Program-made: the position numbers and the translations under genes
Virus record (IMG/VR): IMGVR_UViG_3300047586_000299
Span: 1-40,875 of that record
From: a virus
Direction: 5' to 3' (one strand)
DNA: 40,875 nt
Shown: one piece after another, positions 7,395-14,988 of the stretch
How positions within the stretch are numbered: the first letter of the stretch is position 1
Layout of the letters: each line of letters starts with the position of its first letter
The notes under the pieces: model-generated
The model's input: the letters and a program-made list of their open reading frames with translations, nothing else
Databases searched by the model: none
What the model was told of the DNA's origin: nothing

Positions 7395-8273
7395 GTGACT
7401 CACTTGGTGCGAACCGTGACCTCGCAGCGGCAACTCGTGTTGAGCCTCTTCCCCGGCGTCGGTCTTCTGGACCGCGCCTTCATTGCCGAGGGCGTTTCCG
7501 TTGTGACAGGACCTGAAGCCCTGTTCGGCCAATACGTCGAGGACTTCCACGGCGTGCCCGGACGATTCGACGGGATTGTCGGCGGGCCGCCCTGCCAGGA
7601 CTTTTCCTGCCTGCGCACCGCGCCGCCGACGGGCAACGGCGTGCGGCTGTTGCGCGAGTTCCTCCGCGTCGTCTGCGAATGTGGGCCGACATGGTTCGTG
7701 CTCGAAAACGTGCCGCGCGTGCCCGACGTGCGGCTGGCCGGCTACCAGGTGCAGCGGTTCGACCTGTGGGACATCGAGTGCGGCGGCAAGCAGCTCCGCT
7801 GCCGGCACTTCCAGTTCGGCCACAAGGCGGGCTGGATCGTGCGGCCCGAGCGCAAGCGGGTGACGGCAAACGGGTCGGTCCGCTCGGTGAGCCGACGTGC
7901 GGTCACAGCGGCGGCGATCGGCTGTGACTATGGCGCTTCCGTCGCCGGAACGCTTTCGCGCGTCGAGCGTTCGGCGGCGCGGTGCAAGACGTTTCGGCAG
8001 CATTGTCTCGACCAGGGCTTGCCGGGCTCGCTCAGGCTGCCGGGGATGCGGCCGCGGGCCGCCTGGTGGGCCGTCGGCAACGGCGTGCCGCTCGGCATGG
8101 GCCGCGTAGTGGCCCGCGCCGTCCTGGCCGCCGGACCGCGTGACTCGTTGATGGACTGTCGTTGCGGGTGCGGCCGGCCAGTGACCCCGCAGCGACGTGA
8201 CGCGACGGCCGCCTGCCGCAAGCGCCTGGAGCGATCGCGGCGGGGAGCGCGCAGCGTAGTCACGTGGCCGTGA
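7395..8273 (+). CDS. C5-cytosine DNA methyltransferase
   Basis: A 292-residue Dcm-type enzyme transferring methyl from S-adenosylmethionine to cytosine C5. Motif I is LSLFPGVGLLDRAF (16-29), motif IV is GGPPCQDFS with catalytic Cys67, motif VI is ENVPRV (104-109), and motif X is AVGNGVPLGMGRVVA near residue 230. The target recognition part is short, as in compact phage enzymes. The tail has a CRCGCG...C cluster that may bind zinc. The GTG at 7395 follows a pyrimidine-rich leader; a TTG at 7371 lies in repeat DNA. No partner nuclease is seen, so it is probably a solitary anti-restriction or regulatory methylase. Confidence 0.88.
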   Translation: MTHLVRTVTSQRQLVLSLFPGVGLLDRAFIAEGVSVVTGPEALFGQYVEDFHGVPGRFDGIVGGPPCQDFSCLRTAPPTGNGVRLLREFLRVVCECGPTWFVLENVPRVPDVRLAGYQVQRFDLWDIECGGKQLRCRHFQFGHKAGWIVRPERKRVTANGSVRSVSRRAVTAAAIGCDYGASVAGTLSRVERSAARCKTFRQHCLDQGLPGSLRLPGMRPRAAWWAVGNGVPLGMGRVVARAVLAAGPRDSLMDCRCGCGRPVTPQRRDATAACRKRLERSRRGARSVVTWP

Positions 8274-8360
8274 CGCCACCAGGCGGAGTCACACGTGACA
8301 CGGCCGCGGCGTGTGACTGACCTGGCAGCAACCGTGTGACCGAGCTGGCGCCGGGCGTGA
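8139..8360. other. cluster of ten GTGAC/GTCAC sites
   Basis: GTGAC or its complement starts near 8140, 8181, 8196, 8259, 8270, 8288, 8295, 8313, 8336 and 8356, in both orientations. They cover the last ~130 bases of the C5 methyltransferase gene and the 90 bases after it. AGTCACACGTGACAC (8287-8301) is a local palindrome. Chance would give less than one per ~225 bases. Confidence 0.6.
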
Positions 8361-8377
8361 CCCCGCGATCGCGGCCG

Positions 8378-8413
8378 TTTTCCCCGAACCCTGAACCCTG
8401 AACCCTCTTTCCC
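8378..8413. repeat. CCCTGAACCCTGAACCCT tandem repeat
   Basis: A short tandem of CCCTGAA units that directly precedes the GTG of the Dam-like fragment at 8414, like the leaders of many genes here. Confidence 0.7.
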
Positions 8414-8560
8414 GTGCGTTACCCCGGCGGCAAGAACCAAGCGGGCGTCTACCAGCGGATCATCTGCCAGATGCCGCCGCACAGAACCTACGTCGAGCCG
8501 TTCCTCGGGTCCGGGGCCATCCTCCGGCTGAACCGTCGGCTGCCTCGCCGGTTGCGGTGA
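8414..8560 (+). pseudogene. truncated Dam-family adenine methyltransferase (N-terminal fragment)
   Basis: An open frame of 48 codons, GTG at 8414 to TGA at 8558-8560. It begins VRYPGGKNQAGVYQRIICQM and continues PPHRTYVEPFLGSGAILRL. This is the conserved start of D12-class (Dam-like) N6-adenine methyltransferases: the YPGGK motif plus SAM-binding motif I (EPFLGSG). A full enzyme is about 250-300 residues, but the frame stops right after motif I. No DPPY or other downstream motif appears in any frame of the following 450 bases. It is most likely a gene remnant cut short by deletion or by insertion of the hairpin repeats that follow. Confidence 0.75.
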
Positions 8561-9012
8561 TGATGGCCACCAACCCCCGACCAGGAACCCTCGCCAGTTC
8601 TGGCGTGGCGGTCCCCCACGCCATTGCCGGCGATGCGGCCGGCGGCATCGCCCCTTCCGGCGTGGTTTGCCGGCGCCGCGATCGTCCCTCGCCAGTTGCG
8701 GCGAGGCAGGAGTACTGCATCGGCAGATCGAGCGAGGCATCCGGGAACCTGGTGTCATCGCCGCTTTCGGCGAGGCATCCTGGCAAGCTGCTCATCCCGC
8801 CGCTTTCGGCGATGCACGATCGCGGCGCACCCGCTTCTTCCCCGGCTTCTTCCCGGGCACGGCGGCGAGCAAGCGTAAGAGCAACGCCGCCAAAAGTGCC
8901 GCGGAGAAGGTCGAGAGGAAAAACGCGGCCACGTACACTGTCCCCCTGTTTCCTCTTTTCTCCCTCGCCACCAGCCACTGGCCACTGGCCTTGTCCCGCC
9001 TGTACACTCGCG
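8561..9012. repeat. gene-free region with REP-like hairpin array
   Basis: No gene supported. Six ~19-base elements of the form TCGCC-N2-TT-NCGGCG-N-GGC occur at 8591-8609, 8618-8636, 8648-8666, 8689-8707, 8758-8776 and 8797-8815. Each can form a short CGCC/GGCG hairpin. Spacing is irregular (27-69 bases). Downstream is a basic, repeat-like stretch and a CCACTGGCCACTGGCC element near 8972. The region separates the plus-strand methyltransferase fragment from the minus-strand gene ending at 9013. Confidence 0.65.
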
Positions 9013-9909
9013 CTAACCCGCTATGGCGCTAGGGGTTCCTTCCGAATTCACGATCCCTGATAAAAAGCGCTTTTCACGCTCTGACTTGCACCATTCGGCT
9101 ACCGCGGTCAGATCCTCGACGGAAGCCCGCGCCAACAGCCTGCGCACGCGCATCTGCACGCCCAGTTGCCGCGGCGTGCCGGCCCGCCGCCTGGGACGCA
9201 GCTTGCTGACGCGCTGGCCAATGTCCGCCGCGGTCAGCCTCTCAGTACCGGCCTTCGTGAAGATCTCCCGCGCCTGCTTCTCGATCTTGGCCCGGACGCG
9301 CCAGTGGCCGTCGGGCGTGAGGTGAATCATGGGCAGGAAGTGCCGCAGAGCCGACGGGGCCATTTTCCGGGCAACGTCCGCGCCGAAGAGTGCCGCAACC
9401 CGGTAAAGTCCGACATAGCGATCGGTCCGAATCTTGTCGCCGGCCAGGCCGACGGCCACCAGGGCGGCGCGTGCCTCGGCGATCGCCGCCGCGGGATCGG
9501 GTTGCCGCGACGACCAGCGCGAAAGCATCTTGCCGATGCGGAGCACCGTCTCCGTGTCGTTGCGGTCGGCGGTGACCACCTCGGCGACGATCGTTTCGAG
9601 GGTGAGCGGCTTGGCCGCTGGCGTGGCGGCCGCGACGACGTCGCGTAGCGGCGGCTGCTTCGGCAACGGAGCGAGCGTCGCCGGCGGAGTCACCGCCGGG
9701 CCGGCCGGGGACGAACCGGCCGGCCCGCGCGCGTGACCTTCCAAGGGAGAATTGCCTGCGGGCTCGAAGTGCTGCCGGGCAACAGCGGTCGAGGCCGTGA
9801 TGGTTTTGGGTGCTGGTGCTGGGCTGTGCGGCGGGCCGTTCGTCCCGCTCTTGCCGTGGATTCCTGATTTGCCGAAGGACCCAAAGATTACGTCGTGCAA
9901 GGACCCCAT
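9013..9909 (-). CDS. hypothetical DNA-binding-like protein
   Basis: A 298-residue protein on the minus strand. The ATG complement is at 9907-9909, preceded by AGAGGGGGAACGCC. The first ~110 residues are Pro/Ala/Gly-rich and probably disordered. Residues 115-260 are helical and charged (ADRNDTETVLRIGKMLSRW, GDKIRTDRYVGLYRVAALFG). The C-terminus (RRRAGTPRQLGVQMRVRRLL) is strongly basic. I do not recognise the family; a regulator or nucleoid-type role is a guess. The frame stays open upstream for another ~1.1 kb, but that part crosses a separate gene, repeats and a plus-strand gene. Confidence 0.6.
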   Translation of the reverse strand: MGSLHDVIFGSFGKSGIHGKSGTNGPPHSPAPAPKTITASTAVARQHFEPAGNSPLEGHARGPAGSSPAGPAVTPPATLAPLPKQPPLRDVVAAATPAAKPLTLETIVAEVVTADRNDTETVLRIGKMLSRWSSRQPDPAAAIAEARAALVAVGLAGDKIRTDRYVGLYRVAALFGADVARKMAPSALRHFLPMIHLTPDGHWRVRAKIEKQAREIFTKAGTERLTAADIGQRVSKLRPRRRAGTPRQLGVQMRVRRLLARASVEDLTAVAEWCKSEREKRFLSGIVNSEGTPSAIAG

Positions 9910-9976
9910 GGCGTTCCCCCTCTGGCTGCAAATAGAACAGGCCGGCCCGCGCTGGCATGTATGACGCGGGCCGGCC

Positions 9977-10204
9977 TTATCTTTGTCGGGCGAAGGTGGG
10001 TGGGACCTCCGCGCCGTTGAGGGAAGCAGCGCTCTCGTTGGAGTCTGTCTGTCCAGAGTATCGGACGTTTCGCCTCTGCGGATTGTTCCTTTTTTGGCGT
10101 CGCGTATTTGAGACGAATTCGCCCCGCTGAATCTTTTCGACAACACCACGCGAAACGATGGCGTAGAGTTTGGGGTTCGCGGAAGGTTTGCGAGTTCTTC
10201 GCAC
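9977..10204 (-). CDS. small basic protein upstream on the minus strand
   Basis: A 75-residue protein on the minus strand. The GTG complement is at 10202-10204, chosen because AAAGGAGG lies six bases upstream, the best Shine-Dalgarno in the window. It is very basic (VRRTRKPS, NTRRQKRNNPQRR) with a short hydrophobic core (KLYAIVSRGVVEKIQ). Its codons are less GC-rich than the neighbours, suggesting a different origin. It probably forms an operon with the gene at 9013-9909, 67 bases downstream. Function unknown. Confidence 0.6.
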   Translation of the reverse strand: MRRTRKPSANPKLYAIVSRGVVEKIQRGEFVSNTRRQKRNNPQRRNVRYSGQTDSNESAASLNGAEVPPTFARQR

Positions 10205-10498
10205 TGTCCGCCTCCTTTCAATCCCACTCCCCAATCCCTCTTCCGCTTCTTCCTGTGGCTCTTGCATCGGCCGAAGCTTCGCGCGGCGCATTCTGCCCCC
10301 TGGCGCCGCGTAGGTAAGGCCCGGGCCTTCTCACGCACGACCCCTGCCCCAGCCCGGGCCACCGATCGGAGGCGAGCGCGGCACTCGCACGGCGCAAGCC
10401 CTCTGCGACCCGCGCCCGCCCCCGATCGCAGAGGCCGGCAGGCAACCACGAAAGACACGGAACCCACGAAACCCAGGAAATCAGGAGACAGGTTTTCC
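10205..10498. repeat. divergent intergenic region with repeats
   Basis: Separates the minus-strand pair from the plus-strand gene at 10499. It has CCACTCCCCAATCCC near 10222, a CGCAGAGGCCGG element near 10428, and a CCACGAAAGACACGGAACCC element (about 10446-10465). The promoters for both directions should lie here or just downstream, but I cannot place one with confidence. Confidence 0.5.
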
Positions 10499-11287
10499 AT
10501 GGCATCCGCCCCAAGCTTCGATGGCACGTTCGTGTTCGGCCCGACGTGCTTTTTTCCGTCCTTTTCAGGACCGATCCTCGATTTCAGGACCGTTTCCCAG
10601 AAGGTTCGCGCGAAGGTACGCAAGGCGGCCTTGAACTCGAACACGCTGGCCGCAGCCGTGTGCCTCTTCGATCGGTCCGGACCGACCATGTCGCCAACGA
10701 CGTGGGAAGAGATGATCGGCGAGGCGGCCTGCCTGCTGGTGGACGATTTACGGCGCATGACGGAGAAGTACAGGAAGACCTGCGACGAGCGCGACGTGTA
10801 CCTGGTGGAACGCGACGACCTGAAGCGCGAAGTGGTCAAGGTGGGGAAGGAAATCGACCATGCGTGGAAAGTCGCCTCCCAGCGGTGCGAGGAACGCGAC
10901 GAGGCCCGCAGAGCCGCCGGCGTGGCACAGTGCGAGGTCAAACGACTCCAGGAGCGCGTCGAGCAGCTCAAACACGAGCGCGACACCTTCTGCAACGAGG
11001 TGGTGGACATCCGCGCTGAAAACAGGCGGTTGCAAGAGCGCGTCAAGCAGCTCGAAGAGGTGACCTGCAAGAAGTGCATGAAGATTCAAGCCGACAACGA
11101 TCGGCTGAAGAGCGTGGCCAACGAGGCGGTCAACCATCGCCAAGACGCCATCGCACGGAAGACCTGCGTTGAACAAGAACTGCTCCACGCGAATCACCGC
11201 CTGCATAGTGTCACCACACTGCTCGGGGCCATGAACTACGACGTCGAGTTCAATTTCATGGACGGCGTCACCGTGACGCGGCGGTAA
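10499..11287 (+). CDS. coiled-coil protein, unknown function
   Basis: A 262-residue protein if started at the ATG at 10499 (AGGAG 11 bases upstream). The ATG at 10688 would give 199 residues. From about residue 85 on it is dominated by long heptad-patterned helices rich in Glu, Lys, Arg and Gln (KREVVKVGKEIDHAWK, LQERVEQLKHERD), a clear coiled coil. The C-terminus (NYDVEFNFMDGVTV) may be a small globular cap. In the 5' part, 11-base direct repeats TTTCAGGACCG lie at 10563 and 10582. A perfect palindrome TCGGTCCGGACCGA (10672-10685) sits just before the second ATG, a reason to keep the later start open. Confidence 0.6.
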   Translation: MASAPSFDGTFVFGPTCFFPSFSGPILDFRTVSQKVRAKVRKAALNSNTLAAAVCLFDRSGPTMSPTTWEEMIGEAACLLVDDLRRMTEKYRKTCDERDVYLVERDDLKREVVKVGKEIDHAWKVASQRCEERDEARRAAGVAQCEVKRLQERVEQLKHERDTFCNEVVDIRAENRRLQERVKQLEEVTCKKCMKIQADNDRLKSVANEAVNHRQDAIARKTCVEQELLHANHRLHSVTTLLGAMNYDVEFNFMDGVTVTRR

Positions 11288-11472
11288 CTCGACCCCCACC
11301 CACAAAGCCGGAGATGCGGGCGCAACTCCCGCCGGGCGCTAGCGGCCCGTAGCTCAATTCCCGAGAGCCCGGCGGCATACAAGAGGGATTAGGGAGGAAG
11401 GGATTAGGGATTAGAGCCTGACCCCTGTCTCCTTCTTTCCAATCCCTAATCCCTAATCCCCAATCCCTTCCC
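11288..11472. repeat. structured intergenic element and GGGATTAGG-type repeat
   Basis: CCGCCGGGC (11329-11337) pairs perfectly with GCCCGGCGG (11367-11375) around a 29-base loop containing GTAGCTCAATTCCCGAGAGC, which superficially resembles a tRNA D-arm. Then GGGATTAGGGAGGAAGGG (about 11386-11404) pairs with CCAATCCCTAATCCCTAATC (about 11439-11458). The latter runs to the ATG at 11473. Confidence 0.7.
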
Positions 11473-11742
11473 ATGACCAAGAACAAGTTCCAGACCGAGT
11501 TCCGCCGCCTCTTGAAGATCCGCACCGCCGCCAAGGCGGGCTATCAGGAAGCCGAACGCATCGAGACCGAGCTGCTCGCCGCCGCCAAAACGGCGCGCAC
11601 GCCATTCGTCGTCGACGGGCAGCAAGTCCGCGTCAAAAACAACTTCATCGGGCCCGACGGCCTGCCGCGCAACACTGCGTGGAAGTCGGCCGGGGTGAAG
11701 TTTGAGGAATTGGAACTGGCTCCGATCGAGAAGAGGGATTGA
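11473..11742 (+). CDS. hypothetical small protein
   Basis: An 89-residue protein starting MTKNKFQTEFRRLLKIRTAA. It is helical in the first half, followed by a beta-like region (TPFVVDGQQVRVKNNFIG). The ATG follows the pyrimidine-rich leader AATCCCTTCCC with no Shine-Dalgarno, as for many late genes. I do not recognise it. It is the first gene of the block leading to the cysteine peptidases. Confidence 0.6.
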   Translation: MTKNKFQTEFRRLLKIRTAAKAGYQEAERIETELLAAAKTARTPFVVDGQQVRVKNNFIGPDGLPRNTAWKSAGVKFEELELAPIEKRD

Positions 11743-11810
11743 ACCCTGAACTGCTAAGCCGCAAGCGGCCCCACGCCCCACGCCCCAATCCCCACGCTTC
11801 CCCCACTCCC
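11743..11810. repeat. CCGCAAGCGG hairpin and CCCCACGCCCC repeat
   Basis: The element CTGCTAAGCCGCAAGCGGCC at 11751-11770 recurs identically at 33021-33040 and forms a GCCGC-AA-GCGGC hairpin. It is followed by CCACGCCCCACGCCCCAATC up to the ATG at 11811. Confidence 0.8.
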
Positions 11811-12398
11811 ATGCCTTCCGCCCTCGTCATCCCGCGCCGCTACTGTGAAGCCGTGCGGGAAATGCGCCGCGGCGACCTGCTTCTCTACCGCCGCGACGCC
11901 ACGCTCCTGGACTTCGAGGTAGCGAAGGCTGGCCGCGGCGTGCATTGCCACTCGGCCATGCTCGACGTGATCGACGGCGAGTTCCGCGTGCTGGAGGTCA
12001 TCCGCCGCCACGGCTACCGCGAAACGAGCCTGCTCGACGCCGTGCTGGCCAACTGGGGCCACTGGGACGTCTTCCAGGCCAATGCCGACGGCCGCTGGCC
12101 GGAGTTCGACGCCGACCTGGCCTGCGCGCGGATGCACGATTTCGAGGGCCAAAAGTACGGCTACTGGCACATTTTCCGCATCGCCCTGGCCCGCCTGCCC
12201 GTCGTGGGCCTGGTGCTGCCCTACGACGACCAGCAGGTCGAGCAGGACGGCGGCCCGCCGATCTGCTCGGAGGCCACCGAGCTGAGCTACACGGCCGGCG
12301 GAGTCACACCGGTGCCCAACCTGCCCCCCAGCCGCGTCGAGCCGGCCGACCAGGCCAGAAGCCTGTTCTTCAGGTACCGCTGTACGTTGTGGCCTTGA
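11811..12398 (+). CDS. permuted papain-like (NlpC/P60, YiiX-type) cysteine hydrolase
   Basis: A 195-residue protein resembling the permuted NlpC/P60 (YaeF/YiiX-like) fold. GDLLLYRR at 21-28 is the typical first strand. His45/His47 (GVHCHSAML) supply the histidine. Cys152-Ser-Glu154 (PICSEATEL) is the nucleophile motif, after the histidine as in permuted members. These enzymes hydrolyse amide or ester bonds in peptidoglycan or lipids. The ATG at 11811 follows a pyrimidine-rich leader; an earlier in-frame start would be repeat-encoded. Next to a second cysteine peptidase and membrane proteins, it is a good candidate for cell-wall lysis or processing. Confidence 0.7.
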   Translation: MPSALVIPRRYCEAVREMRRGDLLLYRRDATLLDFEVAKAGRGVHCHSAMLDVIDGEFRVLEVIRRHGYRETSLLDAVLANWGHWDVFQANADGRWPEFDADLACARMHDFEGQKYGYWHIFRIALARLPVVGLVLPYDDQQVEQDGGPPICSEATELSYTAGGVTPVPNLPPSRVEPADQARSLFFRYRCTLWP

Positions 12399-12488
12399 AG
12401 AGGAAGGAAGGGATTGGGGATTAGACCTGACCCCTGACCCCTCTTCCCTCCAATCCCTAATCCCCAATCCCTCTGGGAGACAGTAGGA
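12399..12488. repeat. GGGATTGGGGATTAG palindromic repeat
   Basis: AAGGGATTGGGGATTAGACC (about 12409-12428) pairs with TCCAATCCCTAATCCCCAAT (about 12450-12469) around a CTGACCCCTGACCCCT loop. GGGAG at about 12475 may be the ribosome binding site of the next gene. Confidence 0.8.
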
Positions 12489-13619
12489 ATGTACGTTGAG
12501 ATCGACATGAGCCCCATTGAAGACCCGGACTGCCCTCTGTGCAGCGAAGCTGTGGCTCACACGGGCTTTCACGGCGCGTTGGGAAACGCCACGGCCCTCA
12601 GCTTCGCCCCCGTGCCCCGCTATTTGACAATGAATGGCGGTCACGCCCAACATCGTGGCGAGCGCGGCGGCGATGTTCGGCTCGAACCAGGGGCCAGATT
12701 CCAGGCCGCCAACGGCGAAGTGCAGATTGGCTGTGACGTGCCGGCTATCGTGCGGATCGGCCAGAAGAGCGTCTTGCGGCTCGGAAGCTCGCCACTAGGC
12801 ATGAGGGGCGAAATCTGGTACGACCCGGAGCGCGACTGCGCATTCCTGCAATCAAAAAATGGCCCGTGGCAAATCAGCGGCCCCGGCCGCGTGCTGCCAT
12901 GCGTGGCGCTGGCCAGCATAATCCAACTGGTCATTTTGTTCCTGGCCTTGGGATGTATCTTCCTGGTTGGCTGCTCCGCGCCCAACTCCCCACTCCCCGC
13001 GCCCCGCGACGCCGCCCCCGCCCCGATCGTCATGCCCCCAACGACGACCCTGCCACCGATCGGCGTGGCAGGACAGACGAATCCCCACGCCGCCGTCCCG
13101 GCGGTCGATCTGCCGCCGGAGATGCGGCAGGACAACTACACCTACAAAGACTCGCCCCGCGCCCCGGGCTCCTGCCTGTGGGCCGCGTGCATTGACCTCT
13201 TGGTCTGGCAAGGCAACGAAACCGAGGCCGCCTGGTGGCGCGCCAACTGCTACGGCGGGGCGCGCATCCCGGCTGACTCGACCATCCCATCCGTCGTGAC
13301 CAAGGCCCACAAACGCGGCCTGCGCATCGCCTGGACGGACACGGGCGACGTGGCGTTTCTCGACTGGTGCTCGACGAGCCGCCGCGGCGCGGCCATCACG
13401 TGGCACGTGCCTTGCCGTTTCGGGCATTACCACGCCGGCAACCACGCGGTGACCTTCGTCGGTTTTGTTGCCGGAGACGCGATGTGGATCGACAACCGCC
13501 ACACCGAGAAGTACGAGCGCATGCCGCGCGACGAGTTCGTTGTCAATTGGCAACGCTGTGGCGGCGCAGCCCTCACGTTCCTCGATGGCACGCCCGCCCC
13601 GCCGCGCGCCTGGCTATGA
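12489..13619 (+). CDS. papain-like (C39-type) cysteine peptidase with lipoprotein-like membrane segment
   Basis: A 376-residue protein. Residues 1-130 are an unassigned domain. Residues 141-161 are strongly hydrophobic and end in a lipobox-like LVGC (159-162), followed by a Pro-rich linker partly encoded by a repeat. Residues 213-365 look like a C39/papain-type peptidase: Cys229 (PGSCLWAACIDLL), His319 (GNHAVTFVGF) and Asp335-Asn336 (WIDNR). A GTG at 12903 would give a conventional lipoprotein without the first domain, so the frame may hold two genes. It probably acts at the envelope, in lysis or cell-wall cleavage. No lysozyme or amidase was recognised elsewhere. Confidence 0.65.
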   Translation: MYVEIDMSPIEDPDCPLCSEAVAHTGFHGALGNATALSFAPVPRYLTMNGGHAQHRGERGGDVRLEPGARFQAANGEVQIGCDVPAIVRIGQKSVLRLGSSPLGMRGEIWYDPERDCAFLQSKNGPWQISGPGRVLPCVALASIIQLVILFLALGCIFLVGCSAPNSPLPAPRDAAPAPIVMPPTTTLPPIGVAGQTNPHAAVPAVDLPPEMRQDNYTYKDSPRAPGSCLWAACIDLLVWQGNETEAAWWRANCYGGARIPADSTIPSVVTKAHKRGLRIAWTDTGDVAFLDWCSTSRRGAAITWHVPCRFGHYHAGNHAVTFVGFVAGDAMWIDNRHTEKYERMPRDEFVVNWQRCGGAALTFLDGTPAPPRAWL

Positions 13620-13772
13620 GAAAGAAAGACAGAGAGAACCACGAAAGACACGAAACACACGAAAGAAAAGACTGTTTCTTCTTTCGTCTCTTTCGTGTTT
13701 TTCGTGGTTCGCCTCTCCTCCTTCCTTGCTGACGCCTGAACCCTTTCCCCCTTTTCTTCCTGGAGTTCTCTC
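13617..13772. repeat. CACGAAAGACACGAAAC hairpin repeat
   Basis: Starting at the peptidase stop, ACCACGAAAGACACGAAACA (about 13638-13657) pairs with TTTCGTGTTTTTCGTGGT (about 13691-13708). A single CCTGAACCC unit and a GGAG ribosome binding site follow before the ATG at 13773. Confidence 0.8.
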
Positions 13773-14384
13773 ATGCTTCCCCGTCTCCTGTTATGTGCTC
13801 TCGTCTGTCTCGCCTGCTTTCCCGTTTGCGCCGTCGCCGCTGAGCTGCCTTCGACTGACGACACTGCCGGCTACGTCACGGCAATCGTACACGACGCCTC
13901 CACGCCCGCCGAGGAGAACCTGGTCGCCGTCTGCAACGCCCTGCGGCCCGTGGCGGCCGTGAACGTCTATCGGCAGTCGAACCGCCATTACCGCCAGCGT
14001 CTGGCCAGCGAGAATCCCACCGTGCCCGCCATGGTCGCCCAGAGCGCCGACGGCCAACTCATCTACAAGCAGTCGGGCGAGGCCCTGCCTAAGACGCGCG
14101 AGGCCGCGGCCGCAGTGTGTGAAGGCATCCGCGATGTGCTGTGTCCAGACGGCAAGTGCGGCCCGCGAAAGGCCCCTCCCAAGGAAGAGCCCAAGACGAC
14201 CAACGTACACATCGACCCGCTCACGATCGAAGTCGTGAAGCCGCCCGCCGCGGTCGATCTGCCCGTGCCGCCGAAGACCGCCCCCAGCGGCAACGAGTTC
14301 GCCATTGTGCTGGTTCTGGCGATGGCGTCCGCCGCGGCGATCGCCATCGCGGTGAAGTTCACCCGCCGCGTCAACGCCGGCTGA
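13773..14384 (+). CDS. secreted, C-terminally anchored thioredoxin-like protein
   Basis: A 203-residue protein with a clear signal peptide (MLPRLLLCALVCLACFPVCAVAA) and a C-terminal membrane span (about 172-195) followed by RRVNAG. The extracytoplasmic part has a strand-PAMVAQSADG pattern near residues 85-95 and a helix after it. This recalls a thioredoxin fold without the CxxC motif, but the match is weak. The stretch 128-170 is Pro/Lys-rich, probably a spacer. It sits in the peptidase/membrane block and may help the phage act on the envelope (spanin-like role), which is an inference. Confidence 0.6.
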   Translation: MLPRLLLCALVCLACFPVCAVAAELPSTDDTAGYVTAIVHDASTPAEENLVAVCNALRPVAAVNVYRQSNRHYRQRLASENPTVPAMVAQSADGQLIYKQSGEALPKTREAAAAVCEGIRDVLCPDGKCGPRKAPPKEEPKTTNVHIDPLTIEVVKPPAAVDLPVPPKTAPSGNEFAIVLVLAMASAAAIAIAVKFTRRVNAG

Positions 14385-14536
14385 AACAGAAGGGATTAGG
14401 GATTGGGGATTAGGGATTGGAAAGACGCAATCCCTGAACCCTCAACCCTGAACCCTAAAGCCTCTTCGCGTTTTCGTCCTTTCGCGTTTTCGTGATTCCC
14501 TTCTTCTCCAATCCCCAATCCCTCCGAGACTTTTCC
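14385..14536. repeat. mixed repeat block
   Basis: GGGATTAGGGATTGGGGATT (about 14393-14412) pairs with CTCCAATCCCCAATCCCTCC (about 14505-14524). Between them are CCCTGAACCCTCAACCCTGA and a CTCTTCGCGTTTTCGTCCTTTCGCG-type element. Confidence 0.8.
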
Positions 14537-14971
14537 ATGCTCCCCATCCACCCCAGTAACGATCAGCTCTTGATTCTGACCCTCGGCATGATCGCCGCAG
14601 TGGCCGCCGTCGGTTTTCTCTTCCGCGCGAAGGACCGCCTCGTCGACTTCCGCCGCGACCTCATCAAGGCCCACGGCGAACTCAGCGAACACGGCATGAA
14701 GCACCTGTCGAAGGTGGCCGAGTGCCTGAGCGTGGGCGACATCCCCGGCGCCGTCCAGGAAGCGCGCATTCTGTTGCGTGCGGTCCACGATCCGAAGAGC
14801 CTGCAAAACATGCTCGACGAGATGTTCGCCACCGAGCTGCCCAACGCCCTGTCGCACCCGGAGGGCGTGGCGTTCGTCTTGAAGGCGGTCAAGCAGGTCG
14901 GCGCGGCAACGCCCGAAGTGCTCGCCACCGCCGCCAAGGCCGCCGGGTTGGTCATCACGCTGGCCGTCTGA
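14537..14971 (+). CDS. single-span membrane protein, holin candidate
   Basis: A 144-residue protein. Residues 8-28 (QLLILTLGMIAAVAAVGFLF) form one membrane span near the N-terminus. A long amphipathic cytoplasmic region and a moderately hydrophobic C-terminus (AAKAAGLVITLAV) follow. The ATG at 14537 was chosen because the leader GAGACTTTTCC matches other late genes; a start at 14492 would be in repeat DNA. It sits next to cysteine peptidases and another single-span protein, so a holin or spanin-type lysis role is possible but not shown. Confidence 0.55.
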   Translation: MLPIHPSNDQLLILTLGMIAAVAAVGFLFRAKDRLVDFRRDLIKAHGELSEHGMKHLSKVAECLSVGDIPGAVQEARILLRAVHDPKSLQNMLDEMFATELPNALSHPEGVAFVLKAVKQVGAATPEVLATAAKAAGLVITLAV

Positions 14972-14988
14972 GAAGCGCGTCGCCAATC

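Noticed and set aside
9063-9074. AAAAGCGCTTTT palindrome as a regulatory site
   Set aside because: It lies inside the codons of the minus-strand gene near its end, with no other supporting signal.
9013-11079. A single 688-residue minus-strand gene
   Set aside because: The frame runs through a separate small gene with its own Shine-Dalgarno, repeat DNA, and antisense to a coiled-coil gene. Only the part to 9909 looks like protein.
11344-11383. A tRNA gene
   Set aside because: Only a D-arm-like stretch is present; the anticodon stem does not pair, position 33 is not T, and no T-arm or acceptor 3' strand follows.
13620-13770. Small proteins rich in KETTKNTKETK or FRVFRGS-like peptides
   Set aside because: These are translations of the ACCACGAAAGACAC repeats on either strand and recur wherever the repeat occurs.
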